Shown here: positions 24,784-33,693 of the stretch, piece by piece | How positions within the stretch are numbered: the first letter of the stretch is position 1 | Layout of the letters: every line of letters begins with the position of its first letter | NCBI RefSeq assembly: GCF_014898095.1 | Contig: NZ_CP062946.1 | Coordinates: forward strand, 2,604,001 to 2,668,000 | Direction of reading: 5' to 3' | DNA length: 64,000 bases | Origin: Thalassotalea sp. LPB0316 | Lineage (GTDB): Bacteria; Pseudomonadota; Gammaproteobacteria; Enterobacterales; Alteromonadaceae | Notes under the pieces: model-generated | What the model was told of the DNA's origin: nothing | Seen by the model: only the letters and a program-made list of their open reading frames with translations | Databases searched by the model: none | Translations under genes and position numbers: made by a program

Positions 24784-24868
24784 TTAATCGGACAAAAATC
24801 TATTGGCTGTTCTCACTTCGTTCGTTATTCTAGCCAAAAGTTTTTAGCCGTTTATTCAGGCGTTGGTT
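24770..24868 (+). repeat. attC site 18 (type B, 99 bp)
   Basis: R'' ATATAAC at 24770-24776, R' GTTGGTT at 24862-24868; inner arms TATTGGCT and AGCCAAAA. Ends cassette 18 (24180-24862), the last with a good attC. Confidence 0.88.
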
Positions 24869-24882
24869 TACAAGGAAAGATT

Positions 24883-25119
24883 ATGAATCCTCCATGGAAT
24901 GGTGAGAAAGTTAATTTATTTATCCGCTTATTAGCAATTACTTTTATTGTGTGTGCTTTATTCGCGTTTAACGCACTTATCGAAAAGGGTAATCTCACAA
25001 CAGTCGGCGGGGACTGGCGAGATTATATTGCTATTGCTTTTACGCCATACTGTTTTATTCTATTTTTAAAAGTTGCTATTACTGGTCATGCTCCCAAAAC
25101 GTGGCTACCTTGGAAGTAA
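24883..25119 (+). CDS. cassette 19: small membrane protein
   Basis: A 78-residue protein with two membrane helices (FIRLLAITFIVCALFAFNAL and YIAIAFTPYCFILFLKVAI) and a C-terminus HAPKTWLPWK. AAGGAAAG lies before the ATG. Its attC is decayed, so it can no longer leave easily as a cassette. No family recognised. Confidence 0.6.
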   Translation: MNPPWNGEKVNLFIRLLAITFIVCALFAFNALIEKGNLTTVGGDWRDYIAIAFTPYCFILFLKVAITGHAPKTWLPWK

Positions 25120-25124
25120 TGTAA

Positions 25125-25220
25125 ACATACAAGCAGTTAAAGGTTTGGACGCCTTAAGCTTGGCTGGTGTTCATTCCTCACAAATTACAGAAAAGCAACA
25201 CCTTAACGGCAGTGTTACCG
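25125..25220 (+). repeat. degenerate attC site 19
   Basis: The left half follows attC site 12 (AAGCAGTTAAAGG, AGCTTGGCTG, TTCCTCACAAA). R'' is ACATACA in place of ACATAAC, R' is GTTACCG, and the right inner arm AGCCAAGC is missing. Confidence 0.7.
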
Positions 25221-25247
25221 CAAAGAGAAACTAAGCTAGATAAACGT

Positions 25248-25664
25248 ATGACGATAAAATTCAGTGATGTGTTAGATCTATTTGAATTGGTGAATTTTGG
25301 TTCTCCATACGATCATGAAGGATACATCTGTAAGTCGTCCGGCAAAACTTACTTTTATTCAGCGTTCGGAGATAACGAAGAAGAGCTTCCTGACGATATT
25401 AATGAAGAAAAATATTTGATGATCCCTCATAAAAGTGAGTTAAATCTTGGCAGAGATCTGGTCTTTGATTTTGCACTGGAATATTTACCATCAGAATATG
25501 AAAATATCCGTTCGATTTTCCGCTCTAAAGGCGCTTACGCTAGGTTTAAGTCACTGCTAGAGGCTTCAGGAAAAGTTGAGCAGTGGTATAAATATGAAAC
25601 AGAGCGCACGGAAAAAGCGTTACGCGATTGGTGCTCAATACAAGATGTTGAAATTAGCGGCTAA
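25248..25664 (+). CDS. UPF0158 family protein (former cassette)
   Basis: A 138-residue protein from the ATG at 25248. It opens with KFSDVLDLFELVNF and carries the acidic stretch DNEEELPDDINEEKYLMIPHKSELNLGRDLVFDFA. It ends with AYARFKSLLEASGKVEQWYKYETERTEKALRDWC, the helical signature of UPF0158. These proteins are cytosolic and uncharacterised. An upstream ATG at 25167 would run through the attC remnant and is unlikely. It lies between two decayed attC sites. Confidence 0.8.
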   Translation: MTIKFSDVLDLFELVNFGSPYDHEGYICKSSGKTYFYSAFGDNEEELPDDINEEKYLMIPHKSELNLGRDLVFDFALEYLPSEYENIRSIFRSKGAYARFKSLLEASGKVEQWYKYETERTEKALRDWCSIQDVEISG

Positions 25665-25760
25665 CAAGCGGTGAGTAGAGTGAATGCCTAAAATTTAGCT
25701 GATGTTCGATCCTCACACAGTACCCCAAGTATTATCAACCACTCATATAGCGATTTAGAG
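25659..25760 (+). repeat. degenerate attC site 20
   Basis: Starts at GGCTAAC, the end of the UPF0158 gene, and keeps traces of type B arms (TTAGCTGATGTTCGATCCTC, CCCAAGTATTATCA). The R' position reads GATTTAG instead of GTTRRRY. Probably no longer recombines. The metallo-beta-lactamase gene starts just after it. Confidence 0.65.
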
Positions 25761-25777
25761 GCCAATCGGAGGCTAGT

Positions 25778-26494
25778 TTGAAGTTTTACGTATTATTACT
25801 TTTACTTTTTTGTGTAAGCAGCGCAAAAGCTAATGATTCAAAATTCAATGTAACGCCTATAGCTGAAAACGTATATCAACATATTTCCTTTCTTGAAATA
25901 GAACCTTGGGGCCTTATAGGGGCTTCTGGACTTGTATTGGTTGAAGGCGAAGATGCATACCTCATCGATACACCATGGACTAACCAAGATACTCAAAAAC
26001 TCATAGCATGGGTAAAATCTAAAGGGTTAAATATTAAAGGTGCGATTGTGACTCATTTCCATCAGGATGCTAGCGGTGGATTGCTCGCACTGAATAATGC
26101 CAAGATAAAAACATATGCAACGTCGTTAACAAATAAACTACTTCGTGAACAGGGACGTGAAATTGCTAACAATGAGATAAATTCAGTCACATTTGAGTTT
26201 GCTGAAAGCGCTTTAGAGACTTTTTATCCCGGTGCAGGCCACAGTCGCGACAATATCGTAATCTGGCTCCCAAAACAAAGCATACTATTTGGCGGCTGCT
26301 TCGTGAAAAGTCTAACAAGTAAAAGTTTAGGTAATATTGCAGATGCATCAGTCAACGAGTGGCCCAATTCAATACACAAAATTTTAAATAAGTACCCGAC
26401 TATTCAATGGGTGGTGCCTGGCCATGGCAAAGTCGGCGGGGTTGAGTTGTTAGAGCACACCGAGCAGCTTGTCATTGATAAAATTGGCCGCTAG
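25778..26494 (+). CDS. subclass B1 metallo-beta-lactamase, IMP-like
   Basis: A 238-residue periplasmic zinc beta-lactamase. The signal peptide is MKFYVLLLLLFCVSSAKA. Zinc ligands are complete: H93, H95, D97 (HFHQD), H155 (GAGHSRDN), C174 (GGCFVK) and H216 (VPGH). B1 substrate-contact features are also present: loop tryptophan W44 (EPWGLIG), K177 and N186 (LGNIADA). Whole blocks recall IMP-1 (AYLIDTP, LTNKLL, ILFGGCF, VVWLP-like VIWLP). From the family, hydrolysis of carbapenems and other beta-lactams is expected but not proven. The start is TTG at 25778 with GGAGG five bases before; no ATG is in frame. It follows a decayed attC in the integron tail. Confidence 0.93.
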   Translation: MKFYVLLLLLFCVSSAKANDSKFNVTPIAENVYQHISFLEIEPWGLIGASGLVLVEGEDAYLIDTPWTNQDTQKLIAWVKSKGLNIKGAIVTHFHQDASGGLLALNNAKIKTYATSLTNKLLREQGREIANNEINSVTFEFAESALETFYPGAGHSRDNIVIWLPKQSILFGGCFVKSLTSKSLGNIADASVNEWPNSIHKILNKYPTIQWVVPGHGKVGGVELLEHTEQLVIDKIGR

Positions 26495-26675
26495 TAATTG
26501 TGGTCCTGGCTTTTAGGTTAAACCACGATAATACTCACTAGCTTTGTTGGCGTGAGTTAATCTCTTTATATTTTTCTAATAATTGTTGTAACACATACCT
26601 TGCAAGTGATTTTCATTTGAACCAAGTCGCTAATTTCATCGTAATAAGCGTATTTAAAAAAAGAGGTTGTGAAGC

Positions 26676-26927
26676 ATGGAACTGACGTCGGAAATAGAGT
26701 CAAGGATCATAGAAATGGCATGGGAAGACCGCACGCCATTTGAGGCGATAGAATTACAATTTGGTTTGAATGAGCCCAACGTTATTCAGTTTATGCGCAG
26801 ACGACTAAAACCAAGTAGTTTTAAATTGTGGCGCACACGAGTGTCGGGTCGTAAAACAAAGCACAAGCGACTGCGAAGTTCAGCTATAACCCGAGGTTAT
26901 TGTCCAACCCAGTATAAGCGACGTTAG
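26676..26927 (+). CDS. TIGR03643/DUF2805 family protein
   Basis: An 83-residue basic protein. Its core, RIIEMAWEDRTPFEAIELQFGLNEPNVIQFMRRRLKPSSFKLWRTRVSGRKTKH, is the full TIGR03643 signature and looks like a helix-turn-helix. Function is unknown. AAGAGG stands before the ATG. Such genes are normally chromosomal, not cassette genes, so this one may mark a break within the integron tail. A hairpin AACAACG-CGTTGTT with a T-run downstream (26942-26986) may end the transcript. Confidence 0.85.
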   Translation: MELTSEIESRIIEMAWEDRTPFEAIELQFGLNEPNVIQFMRRRLKPSSFKLWRTRVSGRKTKHKRLRSSAITRGYCPTQYKRR

Positions 26928-27064
26928 CTGATACCAGTTAACAACGTATTTCAGTGCAGCTTGCTCCCTCGTTGTTTTTTCCAAAAAGGTGTTATAGTTT
27001 GGTGATGCCGTCGTATTGCTGGCACCTCAGAACGACCCGATTGTTACATACATGGAAAGCTATA

Positions 27065-27472
27065 ATGACAATTTTTAAATCAAAACAAGATGCATGGTTA
27101 ATCGCCGTAGTTTATACAAGCAGTTTTATTTGCTTTATCGCCAGTGGCTATGTGTTAGCGCAAGGCCTGTCTATTACAAATATTATCATTGCCGCTGTTA
27201 CCGCGCTTGTTGGCGGCGTATTCCCGATTTGGCTCATTGTATCGCTGAAATATGTAGTTGATGAAAAATTGCTAAAGATTATTTGCGGCCCATTTAAATG
27301 GCATATTGAACTATCTGCAATTAATTCGGTAGTGCCTTCGTCTGACTTAGTTTCCAGCCCCGCCCTATCTCTAGATAGGCTATTAATTAACTATGGCTTT
27401 GGCAAAACAGTGCTAGTTTCGCCAAAAGATAAAAAAGGCTTTATTGGCGCAATAGGTTTAAATAAAGTATAA
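27065..27472 (+). CDS. membrane protein with bacterial PH (bPH_4) domain
   Basis: About 135 residues from the ATG at 27065, behind GGAAAG. Two membrane helices (LIAVVYTSSFICFIASGYVL and IIIAAVTALVGGVFPIWLIV) precede a domain reading YVVDEKLLKIICGPFKWHIELSAINSVVPSSDLVSSPALSLDRLLINYG, then VLVSPKDKKGFIGAIG. This is the YyaB-like bPH_4 pattern. Function is unknown. The gene ends inside a decayed attC, so it is probably a former cassette. Upstream in-frame starts exist but lack support. Confidence 0.75.
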   Translation: MTIFKSKQDAWLIAVVYTSSFICFIASGYVLAQGLSITNIIIAAVTALVGGVFPIWLIVSLKYVVDEKLLKIICGPFKWHIELSAINSVVPSSDLVSSPALSLDRLLINYGFGKTVLVSPKDKKGFIGAIGLNKV

Positions 27473-27564
27473 GTGATTGAACTGCTAGCGATTGGCTTAG
27501 CTCAGCCCTACTTTGCTAGCCAGTTAAGTCAAACTTTTTCAGCCTTTTAACAAGGGCGTAACGG
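27466..27564 (+). repeat. degenerate attC site 21, right-hand limit of the integron
   Basis: Keeps the type B order: AAGTGATTG-ACTGCTA-CGATTGGCT...GCTAGCC...TTTTTCAGCC-TTTTAACAAGGGC. R'' reads AGTATAA and R' GTAACGG, both altered. About 99 bases. Confidence 0.65.
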
Positions 27565-27581
27565 CCGAAGGGATTGCACGG

Positions 27582-28298
27582 ATGAACTCACCTACAAAGC
27601 TTATTACACCAGAAAACGCGATACATAAGCCGTCTCCTCTTGCATTTTTGTTAGACTTAGTTATCTATATTTCGATAATGTTTCTCGTCAGGGAGATATA
27701 CTTTTCACAGTTTAACTTTATCACCAATGGCCTTTTTTGGTCCTTTGTTATGTTGCTTACGGCAACGATTTTAATGCGCTTGCGAAATGTTTCTTGGAAA
27801 GAAATAGGTTTATTCAAGCCGAGCAATGTAAAAAAATCATTATTGGCAACTATTTTTATTTTTGCCTTCACAATTATTTCAATATTAATTTTTCAAACCT
27901 TAAAAGATCAATTAGGCCTGCAACTTTCTCCTGATATGTCGAATGAAACAGCAGTATCTAAATTTGGTGATTTGTCAGGGAATTGGAAATTATTTTTCAC
28001 CATAATGCCATTTATTTGGTTGCAGTCTGCACTAGAAGAAATACTAGATAGAGGGTTTCTGATCAACTGGATTGAAAAAGCACTCTCTAGCACTTGGTTT
28101 GCAACAATTTTTGCTGTTTTGGCTCAGGCCCTAATTTTTGGGTTTAGGCATTCTTATGATATATCAGAACGCTCAATAACTGTTGCAATTATTGGTCTCG
28201 CTATGGGCATAGGTTATGTCGCGTTTGGCAGGAACTTATGGCCACTTATTTTTGTCCATTGCCTACTTAATACAATGTCTATGTTAGACCGAGTTTAA
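27582..28298 (+). CDS. CPBP family intramembrane protease-like protein
   Basis: A 238-residue membrane protein with about seven helices. The three CPBP (Abi/CAAX protease) motifs are present in order: EEILDR (residues about 150-155), FGFRH (about 183-187) and HCLLN near the C-terminus (about 226-230). Known relatives are glutamic-type proteases that process prenylated proteins or act in bacteriocin immunity. It is the first gene right of the decayed integron tail; whether it is cassette-derived is open, as no attC follows it. Confidence 0.85.
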   Translation: MNSPTKLITPENAIHKPSPLAFLLDLVIYISIMFLVREIYFSQFNFITNGLFWSFVMLLTATILMRLRNVSWKEIGLFKPSNVKKSLLATIFIFAFTIISILIFQTLKDQLGLQLSPDMSNETAVSKFGDLSGNWKLFFTIMPFIWLQSALEEILDRGFLINWIEKALSSTWFATIFAVLAQALIFGFRHSYDISERSITVAIIGLAMGIGYVAFGRNLWPLIFVHCLLNTMSMLDRV

Positions 28299-28368
28299 GC
28301 AAGACAGCTAAAAACCAATGACATTGCTTCGAAATGTTACGCTTCTTTAGTGTCGTGTAATTGTAGGT

Positions 28369-28524
28369 ATGATCTGCTCATTGTCTATTATATGCTTGCT
28401 ATTTCAAATCGTAATTTTAGCGAGTTGTTGGTTATTTTATAAAATGAACGCCCGCATAAGTGGCTTAAAGGTTGGTGGTACATTGTCAATTAATGGCAGG
28501 CATCGATTACCAATTAAAAGTTAA
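28369..28524 (+). CDS. possible small membrane protein
   Basis: A 51-codon reading frame, MICSLSIICLLFQIVILASCWLF followed by a basic tail NARISGLKVGG...GRHRLPIKS. The single strong hydrophobic helix and lysine/arginine-rich tail suit a small membrane protein, but the ribosome site (TGTAGG, one base from the ATG) is poor. It fills most of the gap between the CPBP gene and the next gene. Confidence 0.3.
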   Translation: MICSLSIICLLFQIVILASCWLFYKMNARISGLKVGGTLSINGRHRLPIKS

Positions 28525-28551
28525 TAAATAACAACATGACATGGAGTTAAC

Positions 28552-29166
28552 GTGGTATTTAACAAATCATTCTTATCTGGGGTAGTTTTTGGTTTTATAA
28601 TTGCAACATGCTTACGGCTCACTCTGCAATGCACTGCTAGCAGCGATGATGAACAATCACGTTTAGGTGACACAGTCTCAGTTCAGCGCGATGATATTGA
28701 TTTGCAACATAGCTACGTTAATAAAGATATTGCTCCTCCCTCCTTCGAACGAGAAACAGCAACTAACAAGCCTGAAAATCAATTAAATCAAACACACGAA
28801 AGCGCAATAGCTGTAGATCACCCAAAGCAATTAGCAAATCAGGGATTTACCCCAATAGATGAACAAGTTGTCGATGATGAGTGGGCGCCAGCGTTCACCA
28901 ACCAATTACTTGATACTTTTCAATTGTCTGATGAATTATATGCTTTGGGGATAGTCACAGCTATTGAATGTAAAACAACCTTATGTGAAATCGAATTTGA
29001 CCTAAACACTCATGAGGACGAAAATGTGGTTTTCAAAATTAGAGAGGCATTTAGCCAAACAGCGCTGAAACAGCACGGCTTAGTTTTTGAATTTTTAGCG
29101 AGTGAGAATAGCGTTAAAATTTTAGTCGGCAGACATAACGATAGCTTTGAAGGCATCTACCAATAA
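28552..29166 (+). CDS. membrane-anchored protein of unknown function
   Basis: A 204-residue protein from a GTG at 28552, with ATGGAG before it. It has one N-terminal membrane segment (FLSGVVFGFIIATCLRL), a polar unstructured linker to about residue 105, and a small folded domain at about 110-200 with two cysteines (VTAIECKTTLCEIEFDL). The domain is probably periplasmic and held by a disulfide. This layout occurs in many Alteromonadales; I cannot name a family. Confidence 0.65.
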   Translation: MVFNKSFLSGVVFGFIIATCLRLTLQCTASSDDEQSRLGDTVSVQRDDIDLQHSYVNKDIAPPSFERETATNKPENQLNQTHESAIAVDHPKQLANQGFTPIDEQVVDDEWAPAFTNQLLDTFQLSDELYALGIVTAIECKTTLCEIEFDLNTHEDENVVFKIREAFSQTALKQHGLVFEFLASENSVKILVGRHNDSFEGIYQ

Positions 29167-29339
29167 GGCATAGCAAGCACTAAGTCACACATTGTAAATT
29201 AAAGGCTTTATTAATCAGATTATCTGATAGCCAATTAAAACGCCTAGTACATATTGCACTTATCATTATTAAAAACAATTTTTGTGTCTATAATTTAGAC
29301 GAACATTGTTTTAAATAAAAATGGAGTTAATAAACGCGT

Positions 29340-29711
29340 ATGGATACACAAGTTAAAATAATTGAAGCCCTTGCTAATGGTGTTAATCCACTAACTGGCG
29401 AAATACTACCCAATGAGTCGCTTTACAATAGTCCTGATGTTATCAGAGCGCTATTCACCGCTTTAGAGCACGTAAAAAAACCAGCGAAACGACGACCGCG
29501 AACAAAAAAGTCAATTGAGGATAAACAAGCAGAAAATCAATCGCTTGGCCTGCCAAAAAACGCTGGTTTACCGTGGTCTGAACAGCAGAGAAACGAGTTG
29601 GCAGAGCAGTTTAAAGGTGGTGAGAATGTTTCTGAACTAGCTAGTGTGTTTGAACGCACAAACGGCGCCATTACCGCGGAGTTAAAGAAGCAAGGCCTCA
29701 TTGACTACTAG
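29340..29711 (+). CDS. putative helix-turn-helix protein
   Basis: A 123-residue protein with a conserved-looking N-terminus (IIEALANGVNPLTGEILPNESLYNSPDVIRALFTAL), a basic linker (KKPAKRRPRTKKS), and a C-terminal segment PWSEQQRNELAEQFKGGENVSELASVFERTNGAITAELKKQGLI that folds like a helix-turn-helix. DNA binding is likely; targets are unknown. ATGGAG lies 14 bases before the ATG. Confidence 0.65.
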   Translation: MDTQVKIIEALANGVNPLTGEILPNESLYNSPDVIRALFTALEHVKKPAKRRPRTKKSIEDKQAENQSLGLPKNAGLPWSEQQRNELAEQFKGGENVSELASVFERTNGAITAELKKQGLIDY

Positions 29712-29973
29712 TTTTACCATCAGATAAAAAAGCAAAACTAGGTAACCCCTTTGTTTATCAATGGTTACTTGGTTTTCGCTCTTAAGCTGTTATTAAAGTG
29801 AGGTATTGATGAGATGTTGAGTAATCTTCAATTCGATTAGGCCTCAGTAGTCGTCTTGTTTTTAATGTTACATTGGTTGATATTCCCTTTTAGTATCAAA
29901 GGGTAATGCAATGTTCCATCACAATGTCGGTTATGTTAGATTTAAGTCGTTGTTAGCGGTATCAAGGAAAGAG

Positions 29974-30261
29974 ATGAAACTTTATATTGCATTAGTCATT
30001 GTCGCAGCATTACTCAATGGCTGTGTCGTCGCCCCGATAACCGACAAAGCCCACAGCAGTAAGTGCATGATTTCAACCGATAGAAAGGTGTTGAAGATCA
30101 TTGATGTTGCCAAAGAGTCCAATACCTTTTATTCGATCAGTGGGCTTATTATCTCCCCTATTCTGGTACCAACAACCGCGATCATCTCAGGAACGTACGT
30201 TTTAGTAAACAATACATACCGTCTTGGTGAAGAAACCATTAAATGTCGCAGTGAAGCCTAA
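29974..30261 (+). CDS. small lipoprotein
   Basis: A 95-residue protein from the ATG at 29974 behind AAGGAAAG. The lipobox ALLNGC puts the lipidated cysteine at residue 17. The mature part has a hydrophobic middle (SISGLIISPILVPTTAIISGTYVLV) and cysteines at both ends. An upstream in-frame start at 29911 would hide the signal peptide. No family recognised. Confidence 0.65.
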   Translation: MKLYIALVIVAALLNGCVVAPITDKAHSSKCMISTDRKVLKIIDVAKESNTFYSISGLIISPILVPTTAIISGTYVLVNNTYRLGEETIKCRSEA

Positions 30262-30320
30262 ATAAAGGTCAAAGACAAGGCTTAGGTAAGTAACACTATA
30301 ACTGCGCTAGCTTGCATGAG

Positions 30321-30345
30321 ATCCCCTGCAATAACATCAGGGGAT
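30321..30345. terminator. hairpin between convergent genes
   Basis: ATCCCCTG-9-CAGGGGAT stem between the lipoprotein gene and the convergent formylglutathione hydrolase gene. There is no clear T-run, so termination is only possible. Confidence 0.4.
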
Positions 30346-30391
30346 GACACGTATTTTACGTCAAGTGCAGGGTGACAGTTACTAACTTAAA

Positions 30392-31228
30392 CTATCGCGC
30401 TAAGTTTTGAGCGTGAAAGCGCAGATGATCTTCAATAAAGCTCGAAATAAAGTAATAACTGTGATCATAGCCAGGTTGCATTCTTATTTGCATGGCTAGA
30501 TCAAATTGTTGAGCCAATGATACAATCGTCGGCGTTTGTAGCTGCTCAGTAAGAAACTGATCGGCATCGCCTTGATCAATCAAAGTAGGCACAATCCGTT
30601 TATTTGCTTTGAGCAATTCACAGCTATCATATTGTCGCCAATCTTGCTCATGTTCACCTAAATAAGCGGTAAACGCTTTTCTGCCCCAAGGGCAGTTTTC
30701 CGGGTTTACGATAGGGCTAAACGCCGAAATAGACTGATAAGCGTCGCTATTTCGCAAACCAATCATCAGTGCACCATGGCCACCCATACTATGGCCTGAG
30801 ATTGATTTTTTCTGGGTTACCGGAAAGTGTTGCTCAATAATTGAAGGTAGCTCTTGGGTAATGTAATCGTACATCTGAAAGTGCTCGGCCCATGGCGCTT
30901 GTGTCGCATTAACATAAAAGCCCGCACCTTGCCCCAAATCGTAATTATCATCATCTGGTACGCCCTCACCTCGTGGGCTAGTGTCAGGCGCAACAATTGC
31001 GATACCAAGCTCTGCTGCAACGCGAAATGCCCCGGCTTTTTGCATGAAGTTTTCATCGCTGCAGGTTAAACCTGATAACCAGTATAAAACGGGCACTTTT
31101 TCACCTGCCAAAGCTTTCGGCGGTAAGTAGATAGCAAAACGCATCTGGCATTTATTACTAGCTGATTGATGGCGATATTGCTGATGTATGCCACCAAATG
31201 CTTTATTTTCACTTAATTTTTCTAACAT
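30392..31228 (-). CDS. fghA: S-formylglutathione hydrolase
   Basis: A 278-residue esterase-D-type alpha/beta hydrolase that splits S-formylglutathione into formate and glutathione, the second step of glutathione-dependent formaldehyde removal. The nucleophile serine lies in SGHSMGGHGA (near residue 148); the acid is in DQGDADQFL and the histidine in PGYDHSYYF. LYWLSGLTCSDENF near the start forms the oxyanion region. It follows the class III alcohol dehydrogenase gene after six bases, so the two steps are made from one transcript. Cytosolic. Confidence 0.95.
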   Translation of the reverse strand: MLEKLSENKAFGGIHQQYRHQSASNKCQMRFAIYLPPKALAGEKVPVLYWLSGLTCSDENFMQKAGAFRVAAELGIAIVAPDTSPRGEGVPDDDNYDLGQGAGFYVNATQAPWAEHFQMYDYITQELPSIIEQHFPVTQKKSISGHSMGGHGALMIGLRNSDAYQSISAFSPIVNPENCPWGRKAFTAYLGEHEQDWRQYDSCELLKANKRIVPTLIDQGDADQFLTEQLQTPTIVSLAQQFDLAMQIRMQPGYDHSYYFISSFIEDHLRFHAQNLAR

Positions 31229-31234
31229 TTTCTT

Positions 31235-32395
<1,161 letters not shown>

Positions 32396-32596
32396 TTATG
32401 GATTTGTAATTTATTGATTATACGAGAAGTTTACATTTTCGTATCACAATAATGTAGGGGAAATTTTTTAATAAGTTAAGACGAATAAGCAGGATAAGGC
32501 AAGCAGGTTGCGAAAGTAGATGTTATTTAACCAAAGCACTGGTTACATAGTAAGAAAAGATGGGCGCTGATGAATATCAACACCCAACAAATAGGA

Positions 32597-33610
32597 TTAT
32601 AAGCTTTTGACGATGTTGCGGATTAAATCAGGCCCTTCGTAAATAAAACCGGTATATAACTGCACTAATGAAGCGCCGGCTTCAATTTTTGCTTTAGCGT
32701 CTTCAACACTGTGAATACCACCAACACCAATAATTGGCATTTTACCATCAAGTGCTTTCGCTAACACGCGGATGACTTCGGTACTTTTTTCGGTTACTGG
32801 CTTACCGCTCAGGCCGCCAGCCTCATTACCATGAGCTAAGTGTTCAACCTTATCTCTATCTAGCGTGGTATTGGTTGCGATCACACCGTCAATGTTATTA
32901 GCAAGCAAACATTGCGCAATCGATTCAATTTCTTCTACGGTTAAATCTGGCGCAATTTTTACCGCAACAGGTACATATTTACCGTACTGCTCTGCCAGTT
33001 TCGCCTGCTCAGCTTTAATTTCAGCTAATAATTCATTTAACGCATCACCATATTGCAGTGAACGCAAGCCCGGCGTGTTTGGCGATGAAATATTAATCGC
33101 GATGTAGCTAGCAACATCGTATACCTTGCGCATACAAAAGATGTAATCGTCTTTAGCATTTTCCTCTGGCGTCACTTTGTTTTTACCAATGTTAATGCCG
33201 ACAACACCATCAAAGTTGGCTTTGCGAACTTGTTCAACGAGGTAATCCACGCCTTTGTTGTTAAAGCCCATGCGATTAATAATAGCATTGGCTTCTGGCA
33301 AGCGGAAAATACGGAGTTTTTCGTTACCCGGTTGAGGTTTTGGTGTCACTGTACCAACTTCAACAAAGCCAAAGCCCATACCTGTAAACGCGTTAATACA
33401 CTCGCCGTTTTTATCTAAACCCGCTGCTAAACCGACAGGGTTAGGAAATTTAATACCCATTACTTCAACTTCTTTGTTCGGCACGCGTGACTTATACAAC
33501 CAACTTAGTGGCGCTTGCCCCATATGTTTTAACGAGCCAATGGTGAAATCGTGAATTTTTTCAGGATCAAATTGAAAAAGAACTTTGCGAATTAATGGAT
33601 ACAAGGTCAA
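32597..33610 (-). CDS. pyrD: dihydroorotate dehydrogenase (quinone)
   Basis: A 337-residue class 2 enzyme. It oxidises dihydroorotate to orotate in pyrimidine synthesis and passes electrons through FMN to membrane quinone. The N-terminal helices [25 protein letters not shown] form the membrane-binding cap typical of class 2. [28 protein letters not shown] binds FMN, and the catalytic serine is in [11 protein letters not shown]. It lies downstream of the NAD-GDH gene on the same strand, but a terminator separates them. Confidence 0.96.
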   Translation of the reverse strand: MTLYPLIRKVLFQFDPEKIHDFTIGSLKHMGQAPLSWLYKSRVPNKEVEVMGIKFPNPVGLAAGLDKNGECINAFTGMGFGFVEVGTVTPKPQPGNEKLRIFRLPEANAIINRMGFNNKGVDYLVEQVRKANFDGVVGINIGKNKVTPEENAKDDYIFCMRKVYDVASYIAINISSPNTPGLRSLQYGDALNELLAEIKAEQAKLAEQYGKYVPVAVKIAPDLTVEEIESIAQCLLANNIDGVIATNTTLDRDKVEHLAHGNEAGGLSGKPVTEKSTEVIRVLAKALDGKMPIIGVGGIHSVEDAKAKIEAGASLVQLYTGFIYEGPDLIRNIVKSL

Positions 33611-33661
33611 CTCCGGCTTTTACAGTCAATTTTTACAGTTAATGGTGAAAAGGATAAAAAA

Positions 33662-33685
33662 ATCCCCGCGTTTTACGGCGGGGAT
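33662..33685 (-). terminator. terminator of the NAD-glutamate dehydrogenase gene
   Basis: ATCCCCGC-8-GCGGGGAT, followed on the minus strand by a run of T. It lies just after the gdh stop. Confidence 0.9.
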
Positions 33686-33693
33686 AATAACAT

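Larger units (their letters stand above)
15139..27564. mobile_element. chromosomal integron: intI, attI, 18 attC-bearing cassettes and a decayed tail
   Basis: The integrase is on the minus strand; attI recombination lies at 16474/16475. Eighteen successive cassettes (16475 to 24862) each end in an attC with R'' (RYYYAAC-like) and R' (GTTRRRY) cores, and cassette genes run rightward except for the toxin-antitoxin pair. A further gene ends in a poor attC at 25125-25220. Beyond it, degenerate attC sites at 25659-25760 and 27466-27564 enclose a metallo-beta-lactamase, a TIGR03643 gene and a bPH-domain gene. No transposase or resolvase is present, as expected for a sedentary chromosomal integron. 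Confidence 0.95.

Noticed and set aside
26533-26557. Hairpin ACTCAC-GTGAGT after the metallo-beta-lactamase as an attC or terminator
   Set aside because: Only six pairs, no attC cores, and the T-rich part is several bases away; too weak to list.
26937-26999. Possible short attC (AGTTAAC ... GTTATAG) between the TIGR03643 and bPH genes
   Set aside because: The cores are not complementary and no inner arms pair; AACAACG-CGTTGTT with a T-run fits a terminator better.
29734-29776. Inverted repeat AAAACTAGGTAACC with GGTTACTTGGTTTT after the HTH-like gene
   Set aside because: Two mismatches, a long loop and only a short T-run; termination is possible but not supported well.
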